In this document: positions 26,437 to 33,989 of the stretch, in pieces
Numbering within the stretch: position 1 is the stretch's first letter
Layout: each line of letters begins with the position of its first letter
NCBI GenBank assembly: GCA_964625865.1
Contig: CAZVEV010000018.1
Span: 1-39,718, forward strand
Origin: CAZVEV01 sp964625865
GTDB taxonomy: Bacteria > Planctomycetota > Phycisphaerae > SM23-33
Length of the DNA: 39,718 nucleotides
Reading direction: 5' to 3'
The notes under the pieces: model-generated
The model's input: the letters and a program-made list of their open reading frames with translations, nothing else
What the model was told of the DNA's origin: nothing
The model's database searches: none
Program-made: the position numbers and the translations under genes

Positions 26437-26781
26437 TCAGTGCGTGACGATGAAGGCCATGATCTTCAGGTCCGTGCTGCCGGCGTTGCGGATGCGGTGG
26501 CTCTTGCCCCCGCCGGTGACAATCACGTCGCCGCGCGTCACCCGGTGGTCCTCGCCGCCGTCCAGCACCACACCGATACCCTCGGTAATGATATAGTACT
26601 CGGTTTCCGTGTCGTGCTCGTGGTCGCCGATGCCCGCATTCGGCGGAACCGTCATCTCGCCGATGAACCGGACGTTCGGCTGATCGTCGCATTCGACCAT
26701 GTGCACTACGGTCACTTCGCCCTTGCCGCCCTTCATCAGCGGCCGCACCTGAACCCGCATGTCTTTCGGTCTGATTATCAT
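26437..26781 (-). CDS. Cupin-domain protein
   Basis: 114-residue single-domain cupin. Motif 1 is GDHEHDTETEYYIITEG, with two His and a Glu as metal ligands; motif 2 is GGGKSHRIRN, with the third His. AGGAC upstream of ATG 26781 supports the start. It is a cytoplasmic small beta-barrel that probably binds a metal and a small molecule, such as a sugar or organic acid isomerase, dioxygenase or sensor; no substrate can be inferred. It sits downstream of the PduT gene on the same strand, separated by a 218-base repeat-filled spacer, so co-transcription is uncertain. Confidence 0.85.
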   Translation of the reverse strand: MIIRPKDMRVQVRPLMKGGKGEVTVVHMVECDDQPNVRFIGEMTVPPNAGIGDHEHDTETEYYIITEGIGVVLDGGEDHRVTRGDVIVTGGGKSHRIRNAGSTDLKIMAFIVTH

Positions 26782-26794
26782 GTCTGTCCTTTGG

Positions 26795-27001
26795 TTAACT
26801 CGTTAACTGGTTGATTGGTTAACTGGTTGGTATCGGGCTGGTCGCTTCAGCGATCCAGCAGACTGGTAGGGCGTGCAACTTGTTGCACGCGGGACGGATG
26901 CGCAATGCCTTCCGCGTGCAACAAAGTTGCACGCCCTACAACGCGCGCCGTCTCTTGCCGTTCCCAATTAACCAGTCAACCAATCCACCAGTCAACCAAC
27001 T
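26795..27001. repeat. Nested composite repeat region
   Basis: The outer flanks are imperfect inverted repeats built from GGTTAACTGG / GGTTGACTGG units (26795-26833 and 26966-27000). Inside lie the hairpin with core TCGCTTCAGCGA (26835-26861) and palindrome copy B of the GTAGGGCGTGCAAC family (26866-26892 paired with 26912-26939). The whole fills the space between the cupin and PduT genes. Confidence 0.8.
26866..26939. repeat. Palindromic element, GTAGGGCGTGCAAC family, copy B
   Basis: The arm 26866-26892 is the reverse complement of 26912-26939 except for one extra base. It is the cleanest member of a four-copy family (4157, 26866, 30401, 35852). Each arm also folds on itself (GTGCAAC with GTTGCAC). 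Confidence 0.88.
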
Positions 27002-27560
27002 AGAGTATTCGCCCGCCAATCGAGTTGGCCAGGTCTTCGTGCGGGGCCGGGATCACCTCGATGTTCGTCAGCATGCCCGGTTCGCACTCCTCGGCCACGT
27101 GGTTCGCGGCGGTCTCTATCTCAAACAGCGGGCCGCTCAGGATGAAATACGCCTTGCCGCCCAGCCCGGCCGCCATCCGCAGGTCCAGCAGCTCGACCTC
27201 CGCGTGCTTCAGGGCCATGTCCGCCAGCGTGATCGAGCTGGCCACCGAGAACGTCTCGACGATGGCCACCGAGTCGATCACGATGTCCATGTTCCCGCCG
27301 ACCAAGGCCGGGAAGATCTCCTCGCGGACGTTGGGGATCACCAGGCTGTCGACGACGGCAATCCCGCCGTAGTGCATGCCCTCGTCCATCGACTCGCGGA
27401 TGTCCTGCTCCGTGCCGCGGATGAAGACGATGTACTTGCCCGGGCAGATCGAGTTGGACTGCACGATCTCGACGCCGGCCTTCTTCATCATCACGTCGTG
27501 GACGAGAATACCCCGCGCGATGCTGTTGGTTTCGATCATTCCAATCGCTGGATATTTCAT
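27000..27560 (-). CDS. pduT: Tandem-domain microcompartment shell protein (PduT-like)
   Basis: 186 residues made of two BMC domains (about 1-92 and 93-186), the trimeric BMC-T type. Domain 1 begins AIGMIETNSIARGI; domain 2 begins IDSVAIVETFSVASS and contains GKAYFILSGPLFEIETA. The segment SNSICPGKYIVF has Cys39 in the place of the PduT cysteine (Cys38) that holds a [4Fe-4S] cluster at the pore. The start (ATG 27560) has GAAGGTG upstream and overlaps the PduS-like stop by four bases (ATGA). By analogy it sits in a shell and passes electrons to or from the oxidoreductase encoded upstream. No hexameric shell, pentamer or enzyme genes are in the window. Confidence 0.88.
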   Translation of the reverse strand: MKYPAIGMIETNSIARGILVHDVMMKKAGVEIVQSNSICPGKYIVFIRGTEQDIRESMDEGMHYGGIAVVDSLVIPNVREEIFPALVGGNMDIVIDSVAIVETFSVASSITLADMALKHAEVELLDLRMAAGLGGKAYFILSGPLFEIETAANHVAEECEPGMLTNIEVIPAPHEDLANSIGGRIL

Positions 27561-28885
27561 CGCACACCTTCGATCACTATGCGTTCGCTGTTGATGCTCG
27601 TTACGTTGCCGCTCACCGACGCGTGCAGGTTCGCCCCGAGCTTGCCCTCCGGCGCCCGGGCCACCAGGTCGCCGGCGTTGACGGACTGGCCCACCTCGAC
27701 GACCGGCTCGGACGGGGCCCCTATCGCCTGCGTAAGCGACAGGCGGACCATCGGCGGGTCGTCCATCCGGGTCAGATTCAGGCTGTGGCTCTCGTACTGG
27801 CCCAGGCGGTAGCGCCGGATCAGGCGGTCCTTGCCCACCTTGCGGTACTGCCGGAACTCGTGGACGGCCTCGGTCGCTGCCGTGTGCGGGTTCTTCATCC
27901 CGCTTTCGCGATAGCCGGCCAGCAGCTCCGCGTACGCCCGGCGCGGGCTCAGGTCCATCGGGCAGGCAAACTCGCACAGGCCGCACTGCGAACAGATGAA
28001 CGCCGCCGTCATCGACCAGGTCGGCCCGGGATTCTCGTACGCCAGCGACCGCATCATCAGGTGCGGCTCGATGGTGTGGCCCTGCATGTATCGCGAGCAC
28101 AGCTCGGTGCACTCGCGGCACTGGCAGCAGGCCGAGACGCTGCGCTTGACCAGGGCGGGCATCGGAAGCGTGCGCTGCTGGATCAGCGGATGGTTCTTCT
28201 CCAGAACGATCAGGCCGCTGGTGGTCTTGTTGATCGCGTCGTCCGGCTCGACGAGCTTGCCCATCATCGGCCCGCCGTCGACGATGACCAGGTCGTCGAC
28301 GGGCAGGGTCGGTTTGGCCAGGGCCAGGATGTCCGCCACCGGCGTGCCGATCGGCGCCGTGACGACCTGGGGGTTCTTCACCTCGCCCACGATCGTGACT
28401 TCTCGATTCGTGACGACCTCGCCCCGCAGGGCCCGGGCGACCTGGACCATCGTCAGGACGTTGGAGATCACCGCGCCGACTTGCAGGGGAATGCCCCCCT
28501 CCGGCACGATCTTGCCGGTCAGCTCGGTGAGCATGATCTGCTCGTCGCCGGACGGGTACGTATTGGGCAGGATGCCCAGTTCCACGCCGTCTTCGTCAGC
28601 GATGCGCTCGGACAGGACCGCGATCGCCGTGTGGTAGCTTTCCTTCAGGCCGATGACGCCGCGCGGGGCCTCGACGTTCTGCATGATCAGCGTCAGGCCG
28701 GTCACCAGGTCGTCGGCGTAGTGCTCCATCACGCGCTGGTCGGTGTTCAGCAGGGGCTCGCACTCGGCGCCGTTGGCCAGGACGAGCTCGACTTTCGAGT
28801 CGACCTTCACATGCGTCGGAAATCCGGCGCCGCCGCAACCGATTATCCCAGCACGCTTTATTGCTTCAACCAGGGACATAGTCAT
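27557..28885 (-). CDS. pduS: PduS-like RnfC-family flavo/Fe-S oxidoreductase
   Basis: 442 residues from ATG 28885 (440 from ATG 28879; the ribosome site is weak for both). The N-terminus GIIGCGGAGFPTHVK matches the flavin and NADH-binding start of RnfC/PduS. A central SLBB-type region follows (NREVTIVGEVKNPQVVTAPIGTPV). Two cubane cluster motifs are seen: CCQCRECTELC and CSQCGLCEFACP. The C-terminus resembles the barrel-sandwich hybrid seen in RnfC (VGQSVNAGDLVARAPEGKLGANLHASVSG). PduS reduces cobalamin inside propanediol microcompartments and RnfC is the NADH-side subunit of the Rnf complex; the tie to a PduT-like gene favours PduS. The stop overlaps the PduT start. The cofactor being reduced here is unknown. 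Confidence 0.88.
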   Translation of the reverse strand: MTMSLVEAIKRAGIIGCGGAGFPTHVKVDSKVELVLANGAECEPLLNTDQRVMEHYADDLVTGLTLIMQNVEAPRGVIGLKESYHTAIAVLSERIADEDGVELGILPNTYPSGDEQIMLTELTGKIVPEGGIPLQVGAVISNVLTMVQVARALRGEVVTNREVTIVGEVKNPQVVTAPIGTPVADILALAKPTLPVDDLVIVDGGPMMGKLVEPDDAINKTTSGLIVLEKNHPLIQQRTLPMPALVKRSVSACCQCRECTELCSRYMQGHTIEPHLMMRSLAYENPGPTWSMTAAFICSQCGLCEFACPMDLSPRRAYAELLAGYRESGMKNPHTAATEAVHEFRQYRKVGKDRLIRRYRLGQYESHSLNLTRMDDPPMVRLSLTQAIGAPSEPVVEVGQSVNAGDLVARAPEGKLGANLHASVSGNVTSINSERIVIEGVR

Positions 28886-29212
28886 ACCATCCAGTCTAGT
28901 GGTGAATCGAGAACGATAGCACAAAGACAACGGAGGTTCAAGGTCCAAGGCCGAAGGTCTAAGGCCGAAAGCCAACCGTTCGACGCGAGGGACCTTCGAC
29001 TTTCGACTTCGCTTCACGGACACTGAATCAACCCGGTGCCGTGGGCTGCGGAGCGCAGCGGAGCAACCACGTGGTCCCGTTGGGCTGAACGTGGTTGCGG
29101 CTTCGCCGCAGCCCACGGCACCCGGGACAAAGTCGACCAGCGTTCAACGTCGAAGGTCGAAGGTGAACCATACGCAGCAGTGGACCTTCGACCTTGGACT
29201 TTCGACTTCACT
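28886..29212. repeat. Repeat-filled intergenic region with heptad arrays and palindrome
   Basis: This 327-base gap has no gene. It holds heptad-period arrays (28934-28972, 28989-29014, 29144-29169, 29180-29210; units such as GACCTTC, GACTTTC and their complements) on both sides of a palindrome of the GTGCCGTGGGCTGCG family (29032-29071 with 29090-29126). Short direct copies of the SPASM gene's 3' end are also here (29013-29030). Confidence 0.8.
29032..29126. repeat. Long inverted repeat, GTGCCGTGGGCTGCG family, copy 2
   Basis: The arms 29032-29071 and 29090-29126 pair over about 35 bases with a few changes and a short loop. The left arm matches copy 1 (26301) almost perfectly; the right arm is divergent in the middle (GCGGCTTCGCCGC). 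It lies between the PduS-like gene and the SPASM radical SAM gene. Confidence 0.85.
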
Positions 29213-30322
29213 TCACGGGCATTGAATCAGTCCCGCGGCCCAGAGGCATTCGCCGCAGCGGGGGTGCTGGTCGGCTGTGCAGTCCTCCTCGTTGGTCGAC
29301 CGCAGGTCGCAGTCGCCGCAGTCCAGGCAGGGGGAAAACTCAAAGTCGCGCACGCGACGGCGGAAGTCGGTGTACTCCTCGCCGTGCCAGATCTCGCCCA
29401 GCGGGCGATCGGTGACGTTGCCCAGGTGGTAGGGCACGACGTGCTTGGCCCGCCCGCGGTAGAAGTACGTGTGCTCGTGCATCAGTTGCAGGCAGGGGCT
29501 GACCTGCCCGTCCCAGCGGATGGCGAAGCGGCCTTCGGTGACGAACCGGCATCGCGGGCCGGCGCCGACGATCTCGGCCCCGTTGACCAGGACCTTGGCC
29601 CCGCCGTTGCTCAGGCGCTGGATCGCCCGCCCGACCTGCGCTTGCGGGTCCATCACCGGCAGGTCGACAGCCACCGCCCACGGCGAGGCCGCCCTTGTTC
29701 GCGACGCCGTGTTCCAGTGCTCGTACAACGTGTCTTCGGCCAGCTCCGGCGTGTGCGGGATCACGTTGGTCACCAGGATCGTCGAGAAGCCCAGGACCCA
29801 CGAAAGGTGCTTGAGCTTTACCAGTTCGCCGATGTTGCGCTGGGTGGCGACGAACTCCAGGCCGATCTCGGGATACGTGATGTTCAGCGACTGGCGCAGG
29901 GCGTTGAGCCCCTTGAGGTTCTCCGAAACGGTCGGGAACGATCCGCCGTGCAGCAGTTCGTCGGACGCTTCGCCCGCGCTGTCGACCGAGACGATGAGCT
30001 TGTCCAGCTTCAGGTCGATCAGCCGCCTGGCCGCCCCGCGGTCCAGGTACAGACCGTTGCTGATGACCTCGACGCACAGCCCCGCCTCCTTCAGCCGCCC
30101 GAGCATCTCCCAGAACGTCGGATGCACCATCGCCTCGCCGAACCCGCTGAGGCTGACGGTGGTGATGCTCGGCATGTCGGCGATGCCCGCCAGCGCCGCG
30201 GCGAACGTCTCGTCGGACATCCGCCCGCCCTCATCGGTCCACGAGTGGCGAATGCACATCGCGCAGTCGAGATTGCACTCGGTCGTCAGTTCGAGATACA
30301 CTTTCCTTGGCAGATCGTCCAT
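29213..30322 (-). CDS. Radical SAM / SPASM-domain enzyme
   Basis: 369 residues. The radical SAM motif C-x3-C-x2-C is at C16, C20 and C23 (TECNLDCAMC), followed by the usual core (SLSGFGEAMVHPTFW, EVISNGLYLD, LIVSVDSAGEAS). The C-terminus is a Cys-rich SPASM region binding extra Fe-S clusters: CRFVTEGRFAIRWDGQVSPC, then PCLDCGDCDL, EEDC, CGECLWAAG and a last QC near the end. The overall look recalls tungsten-cofactor oxidoreductase maturases, but no tungsten oxidoreductase is in the window, so this is tentative. The start 30322 has AAAGGA upstream; a longer frame to 30439 only reads through repeat C. The 3' end, with the stop codon, lies in a sequence duplicated 200 bases downstream (29013-29030). 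Confidence 0.85.
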   Translation of the reverse strand: MDDLPRKVYLELTTECNLDCAMCIRHSWTDEGGRMSDETFAAALAGIADMPSITTVSLSGFGEAMVHPTFWEMLGRLKEAGLCVEVISNGLYLDRGAARRLIDLKLDKLIVSVDSAGEASDELLHGGSFPTVSENLKGLNALRQSLNITYPEIGLEFVATQRNIGELVKLKHLSWVLGFSTILVTNVIPHTPELAEDTLYEHWNTASRTRAASPWAVAVDLPVMDPQAQVGRAIQRLSNGGAKVLVNGAEIVGAGPRCRFVTEGRFAIRWDGQVSPCLQLMHEHTYFYRGRAKHVVPYHLGNVTDRPLGEIWHGEEYTDFRRRVRDFEFSPCLDCGDCDLRSTNEEDCTADQHPRCGECLWAAGLIQCP

Positions 30323-30400
30323 GGGTCCTTTCCGCGTCAGCGGCACGTCATTATAGAGCGCGGGGCGTGGCGGGGAAGATCGGAAGTCCAAGGTCAGGTC

Positions 30401-30474
30401 GTAGGGCGTGCAACTGGTTGCACGCGAAACGAATGCCATCTCCCTTCCGCGTGCAAGCGAGTTGCACGCCCTAC
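30401..30474. repeat. Palindromic element, GTAGGGCGTGCAAC family, copy C
   Basis: The left arm starts GTAGGGCGTGCAAC at 30401 and the right arm ends with GTTGCACGCCCTAC at 30474, with about 70 bases in total. The loop bases differ from copies A and B. It sits between divergent genes (radical SAM, minus; miaB, plus) and is flanked by heptad-like sequence (30383-30397 and 30481-30499). Confidence 0.85.
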
Positions 30475-30525
30475 CTTTCCAACCTTCGACTTTCGACCCG
30501 TTTCATCCGTCGACGATCTGCTATC

Positions 30526-31944
30526 ATGTCCTGCCGAATGAGAATCTACTTTGAAACGCTTGGCTGTCAGATGAATCGTCTGGACAGTGAGCTTGTGGTC
30601 GGGCGCCTCGTGGCGGCGGGGCACGAGATGGTCGACGACCGCGCCGGCGCCGACGTGGTGCTCTACAACACCTGCTCCGTGCGCCTCCACGCCGAGGACA
30701 AGATCCACTCGCGCCTCGGGCGCATCCGGGCCGAGACGAATGGGCAGGCCGGGCCGATCGTCGGCGTGCTCGGCTGCATGGCCCAGAGCCACGGCGCCGC
30801 CCTGCGGAAGCGCCACCCGCACGTGAGCATCGTCTGCGGGCCCGGCAAGCTCGAGGCCCTGCCCGCCATGATCGCCGCCGCTGCCGACGGGCAGGCCACG
30901 GTAGCACTGGACCCGGATCGCAAAGCCGCCCGCCCGCTCGTCGACGCCGAGGCTATCGACACGATGGACCTGTCGCGCGACCCGTCGCAGACGCCTTCGC
31001 CCAGCCAGGCCTACGTCCGCGTGATGCGCGGGTGCGACAACTTCTGCTCGTACTGCATCGTCCCGTTCGTCCGCGGGCCGGAGGTCAGCCGCGATCCGGA
31101 CCATATCGTCGACGAGGTCCGGCGCCTCGCCGACGCCGGGCGAAGCGAGATCACCCTGCTCGGCCAGACCGTCAACCGCTATCGATGGTCCGGCCAGGAG
31201 CGGTCTGCAAGCTTTGCCGAACTGCTCGCCCGCGTGTCCAACGTGCCGGGCGTGCGCCGCCTCCGGTTCGTCACCAGCCATCCGCTGGACTTCGGCGACG
31301 ACGTGCTGGCCGCCATGGCCGCCGCGCCCAACATGTGTCGCTACATCCACTGTCCGGCCCAGAGCGGCTCGGACGCGATGCTCCGGGCGATGAACCGCGG
31401 CTATACGCGGGCCGAGTACGACGATCTGGTCGACCGCGCCCGGGCGATCATGCCCGACGTCGTGCTGGCCAGCGACTTCATCGTGGGCTTTCCCGGCGAG
31501 AGCGACCCCGACCACGCCGCCAGCGCCGACCTGATCCGCCGCAGCGGCTTTCGCAACAGCTTCATCTTCAAGTACTCCCCGCGTCCGGGCACGGTGGCCG
31601 CAAAGACGCTGGCTGACGACGTGCCGCCCGACGTCAAGAAGCGCCGCAACAACGAACTGCTCGCGGTGCAGGCTGAGGTCTCGCAGGTCCATCACGAGGG
31701 CTACCTCGGACGAACGGTCGAGGTGCTCGTGGAGGGTCCCTCGCGCCGCGTCGACAAGCAGGCGACGCCCCCCACGGCCGACGTGCTGCAACTGGCCGCC
31801 CGGACGCGCGGGGACCACATCGTGGTCTTCGACGGCTCGCCAAACCTGGCGGGGCGGTACGTCAACGTCGAGATCACCGGCGCGACGGCTATCACGCTGT
31901 TCGGCAAGCTGGCCGGCGATTCGCCGGCGGAGCCCGCCCCGTGA
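30526..31944 (+). CDS. miaB: tRNA-2-methylthio-N6-dimethylallyladenosine synthase
   Basis: 472 residues (468 if the ATG at 30538 is used). The N-terminal UPF0004 domain has its three cluster cysteines (TLGCQMN, YNTCSVR, VLGCMAQ). The radical SAM motif is RGCDNFCSYCIVPFVRG, with the MiaB-type continuation ITLLGQTVNRY, LRFVTSHPLDF and FIVGFPGE. A TRAM domain ends the protein (GRTVEVLVEG to VNVEITGATAITLFGKL). MiaB adds the 2-methylthio group to A37 of tRNAs that read UNN codons. The stop overlaps the GTG start of mutY by four bases, so the two are translationally coupled. Confidence 0.92.
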   Translation: MSCRMRIYFETLGCQMNRLDSELVVGRLVAAGHEMVDDRAGADVVLYNTCSVRLHAEDKIHSRLGRIRAETNGQAGPIVGVLGCMAQSHGAALRKRHPHVSIVCGPGKLEALPAMIAAAADGQATVALDPDRKAARPLVDAEAIDTMDLSRDPSQTPSPSQAYVRVMRGCDNFCSYCIVPFVRGPEVSRDPDHIVDEVRRLADAGRSEITLLGQTVNRYRWSGQERSASFAELLARVSNVPGVRRLRFVTSHPLDFGDDVLAAMAAAPNMCRYIHCPAQSGSDAMLRAMNRGYTRAEYDDLVDRARAIMPDVVLASDFIVGFPGESDPDHAASADLIRRSGFRNSFIFKYSPRPGTVAAKTLADDVPPDVKKRRNNELLAVQAEVSQVHHEGYLGRTVEVLVEGPSRRVDKQATPPTADVLQLAARTRGDHIVVFDGSPNLAGRYVNVEITGATAITLFGKLAGDSPAEPAP

Positions 31945-33008
31945 GGAGGCCCGAGCGACTTGACGCCATCGCCGCGGCCCTGGCGGCCTGGTGGAAGAAG
32001 CACGACCGCGACATGCCCTGGCGCCGCACGAGCGATCCGTACGCGATCTGGGTCTCGGAGGTCATGCTCCAGCAGACGCAGGTCGCCACGGTGATTCCGT
32101 ACTACCGGCGGTGGATGGCCCGGTTTCCTGACGTGGCATCCCTGGCGGCCGCGGCGCAGGCTGACGTGCTGAAGTGCTGGGAGGGCCTGGGCTACTACTC
32201 CCGGGCGCGGAACCTGCACAAGGCCGCCGGCGAGGTGATGACGCGTTTCGGCGGCGAGTTGCCCTCGGCGCCCGCCGACCTGCTGACGCTGCCCGGGGTA
32301 GGGCGCTATACCGCGGGGGCCCTCGCGAGCATCGCCTTCGGCCTGGACGAACCCGTGCTGGACGGCAACGTCGAACGCGTGCTGTGTCGTACGCTCGCCA
32401 TTCGCACGAATCCCCGCCAGGCGCGGACGGCGCGCACGCTCTGGTCGGCCGCCAGACGGCTGATTCCGCCGGGGCGGGCAAGCGAGGTCAACCAGGCGCT
32501 GATGGATCTCGGCGCGACGCTGTGCACGCGGCGAAAGTGGTCGTGCGAGGCCTGTCCGCTGGCGGACCTCTGCCTCGCTAACGCACGCGATCTGCAGGAC
32601 GCCTTGCCCGCCAAGCCCAGGCGCCCCCTCACGCCGCACCACACCATCGCCGTCGGCGTGATCCGCAAGCGGGGGCGGATTCTCATCGGCAGGCGCCCGC
32701 AAGATGCCATGCTCGGCGGGCTGTGGGAGTTCCCTGGCGGAAAGGTGGAACCCGGCGAATCGCTCCCCGACGCCGTCCGCCGCGAAGTCGCCGAGGAAGT
32801 CGGCATCGAGGTGGCCGTCGGCGAGGAGATCATCGCGGTCAACCACGCCTACTCGCACTTCAGCATCACGCTGCACGCCTTCGCGTGTCGCCACCTCGCC
32901 GGCCGCGCACGACCCCTCGCCTGCGACGCCTGCAAGTGGGTCCGCCTCGACGAACTCAGCGCCTACGCCTTCCCCCGCGCCAACACGAAGATCATCGAAG
33001 CGCTCTGA
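31941..33008 (+). CDS. mutY: A/G-specific adenine DNA glycosylase with NUDIX-type domain
   Basis: 355-residue MutY. The helix-hairpin-helix glycosylase domain has the catalytic Glu in VSEVMLQQTQV, the HhH motif LPGVGRYTAGAL and the catalytic Asp in VLDGNVERVL. The [4Fe-4S] motif has the canonical spacing C-x6-C-x2-C-x5-C (LCTRRKWSCEACPLADLC). The C-terminal NUDIX-type domain has GGLWEFPGGKVEPGES and VRREVAEEVGIEV. It removes adenine mispaired with 8-oxoguanine. The GTG start at 31941 overlaps the miaB TGA (GTGA). There is no sign of truncation. Confidence 0.93.
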   Translation: MRRPERLDAIAAALAAWWKKHDRDMPWRRTSDPYAIWVSEVMLQQTQVATVIPYYRRWMARFPDVASLAAAAQADVLKCWEGLGYYSRARNLHKAAGEVMTRFGGELPSAPADLLTLPGVGRYTAGALASIAFGLDEPVLDGNVERVLCRTLAIRTNPRQARTARTLWSAARRLIPPGRASEVNQALMDLGATLCTRRKWSCEACPLADLCLANARDLQDALPAKPRRPLTPHHTIAVGVIRKRGRILIGRRPQDAMLGGLWEFPGGKVEPGESLPDAVRREVAEEVGIEVAVGEEIIAVNHAYSHFSITLHAFACRHLAGRARPLACDACKWVRLDELSAYAFPRANTKIIEAL

Positions 33009-33036
33009 CCCCATAGCGAATCAGCCGGGCCGCCGG

Positions 33037-33579
33037 TCATTTCCTACGCGTGGCCTTTCCGCCGCCCTTTGACACCACGTTGCCCTCATTGTCCTTCGCG
33101 GTAAATTCCCAGGGGATGGCGTCCGCGTCGTCGAGATGCTCCGGGGCGGTGAAGGTGACCCCGTTGTCGCCTTTCCACGTCCAGGTCAGCGTCTTGGTGT
33201 TCGGATCCCACGTTCCGGTGGACTTGAAGGCCTCGCCCTGATCGTCAGCCCGCCAGCCGTGGTAGGTCTTCTTGTCGGCATCATACATGACCAGGAAGAC
33301 GGCATCGGGGCCGGTGGGGCGGTTGGCATGCTCCGATATCTGGCCCTTGCCGTCCAGAACCCACCGGGTGGTCGTGATGCCCGTCTCCGTATCCCAGACG
33401 CCGATCCGCGTCGCGAGAACACGCATCTCGGGCGAGATGTTGCCCGGCTCGGCGTCCCGTGTGTCCGACGACCGTTCCCGTCCTCGGCCACGCGGCTTGT
33501 CCTCGCAGCCCGTCGTCAGCAGTGACACTACGAGACAGGCCGCCCCGATAGCGACTCCGATACGATTGATGGTCTTCAT
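33037..33579 (-). CDS. Small exported lipoprotein of unknown function
   Basis: 180 residues. The signal peptide has a lipobox (VVSLLTTGC, Cys at about 25). A charged linker (RGRGRERSSDTRDAEPG) is followed by a beta-rich domain with Trp-centred repeats (IGVWDTETGITTTRWVLDG, TGTWDPNTKTLTWTWKGDN, IPWEFTAKDNEGNVVSKG), reminiscent of DUF1579-type or lipocalin-like folds. AAAGGAACGG upstream of ATG 33579 supports the start. It is convergent with mutY, 28 bases away. Function is unknown; an envelope small-molecule binding or stress protein is a guess. Confidence 0.7.
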   Translation of the reverse strand: MKTINRIGVAIGAACLVVSLLTTGCEDKPRGRGRERSSDTRDAEPGNISPEMRVLATRIGVWDTETGITTTRWVLDGKGQISEHANRPTGPDAVFLVMYDADKKTYHGWRADDQGEAFKSTGTWDPNTKTLTWTWKGDNGVTFTAPEHLDDADAIPWEFTAKDNEGNVVSKGGGKATRRK

Positions 33580-33682
33580 GACCGTTCCTTTCCCCGGTTC
33601 CGAGACATGTCTTGCCGGTGTGATCATTGTCCGTCTCCGGCCGACGGGCGTCAACCTTCGCACATCGCCCAATCGACGCGAA

Positions 33683-33717
33683 AACGCCCCGATCCGCCTG
33701 TGGCGGGCCGGGGCGTT
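33683..33717 (-). terminator. GC-rich hairpin with T-run on the minus strand
   Basis: AACGCCCCG (33683-33691) pairs with CGGGGCGTT (33709-33717), with an inner CCGCC / GGCGG stem. On the minus strand it is followed by TTTTCGCG. It lies about 100 bases upstream of the lipoprotein start, so it could be an attenuator-like leader hairpin or the end of an unseen transcript. Confidence 0.4.
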
Positions 33718-33813
33718 GAGTGTCTGTGGTTGGGTCGCGCAGTCCTACCGGCGTCTGCGGCGTCGCACGCGCGCCTAGCCGCCATCGCCGCAGGTCGTGA
33801 GCCTGCTTGCCCT

Positions 33814-33883
33814 GAGCTTAGTCGAAGGGGTCCAGCGGCACTACAGAGACCCCACGGGGCGGCCTTTCATCGGGTCGCCCCGT
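33814..33883 (+). repeat. Composite 3' module: REP-like core plus hairpin, copy 2
   Basis: GAGCTTAGTCGAAGG (33814-33828) has one extra A compared with the 1812 copy. It is followed by the hairpin ACGGGGCGGCC (33854-33864) / GGTCGCCCCGT (33873-33883), identical in stem to the one at 1864-1893 but with a different loop. It lies upstream of the SRP RNA gene with no protein gene end beside it, unlike the copy at 1812. Confidence 0.75.
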
Positions 33884-33989
33884 TTCTGTTGGTCATCACG
33901 TGAGTCATCTCGCCCGTTGCCCGAGCCGGCGCCTTGGGATTCGTGGAAAGTGCTGGACATCGGCCCGGCCGGTCGGGTAGACTCCCCTG

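Noticed and set aside
26437..28885. A full microcompartment operon.
   Set aside because: Only one shell protein (tandem-domain type) and one PduS-like enzyme are present; no BMC-H, BMC-P or signature catabolic enzymes are in the window.
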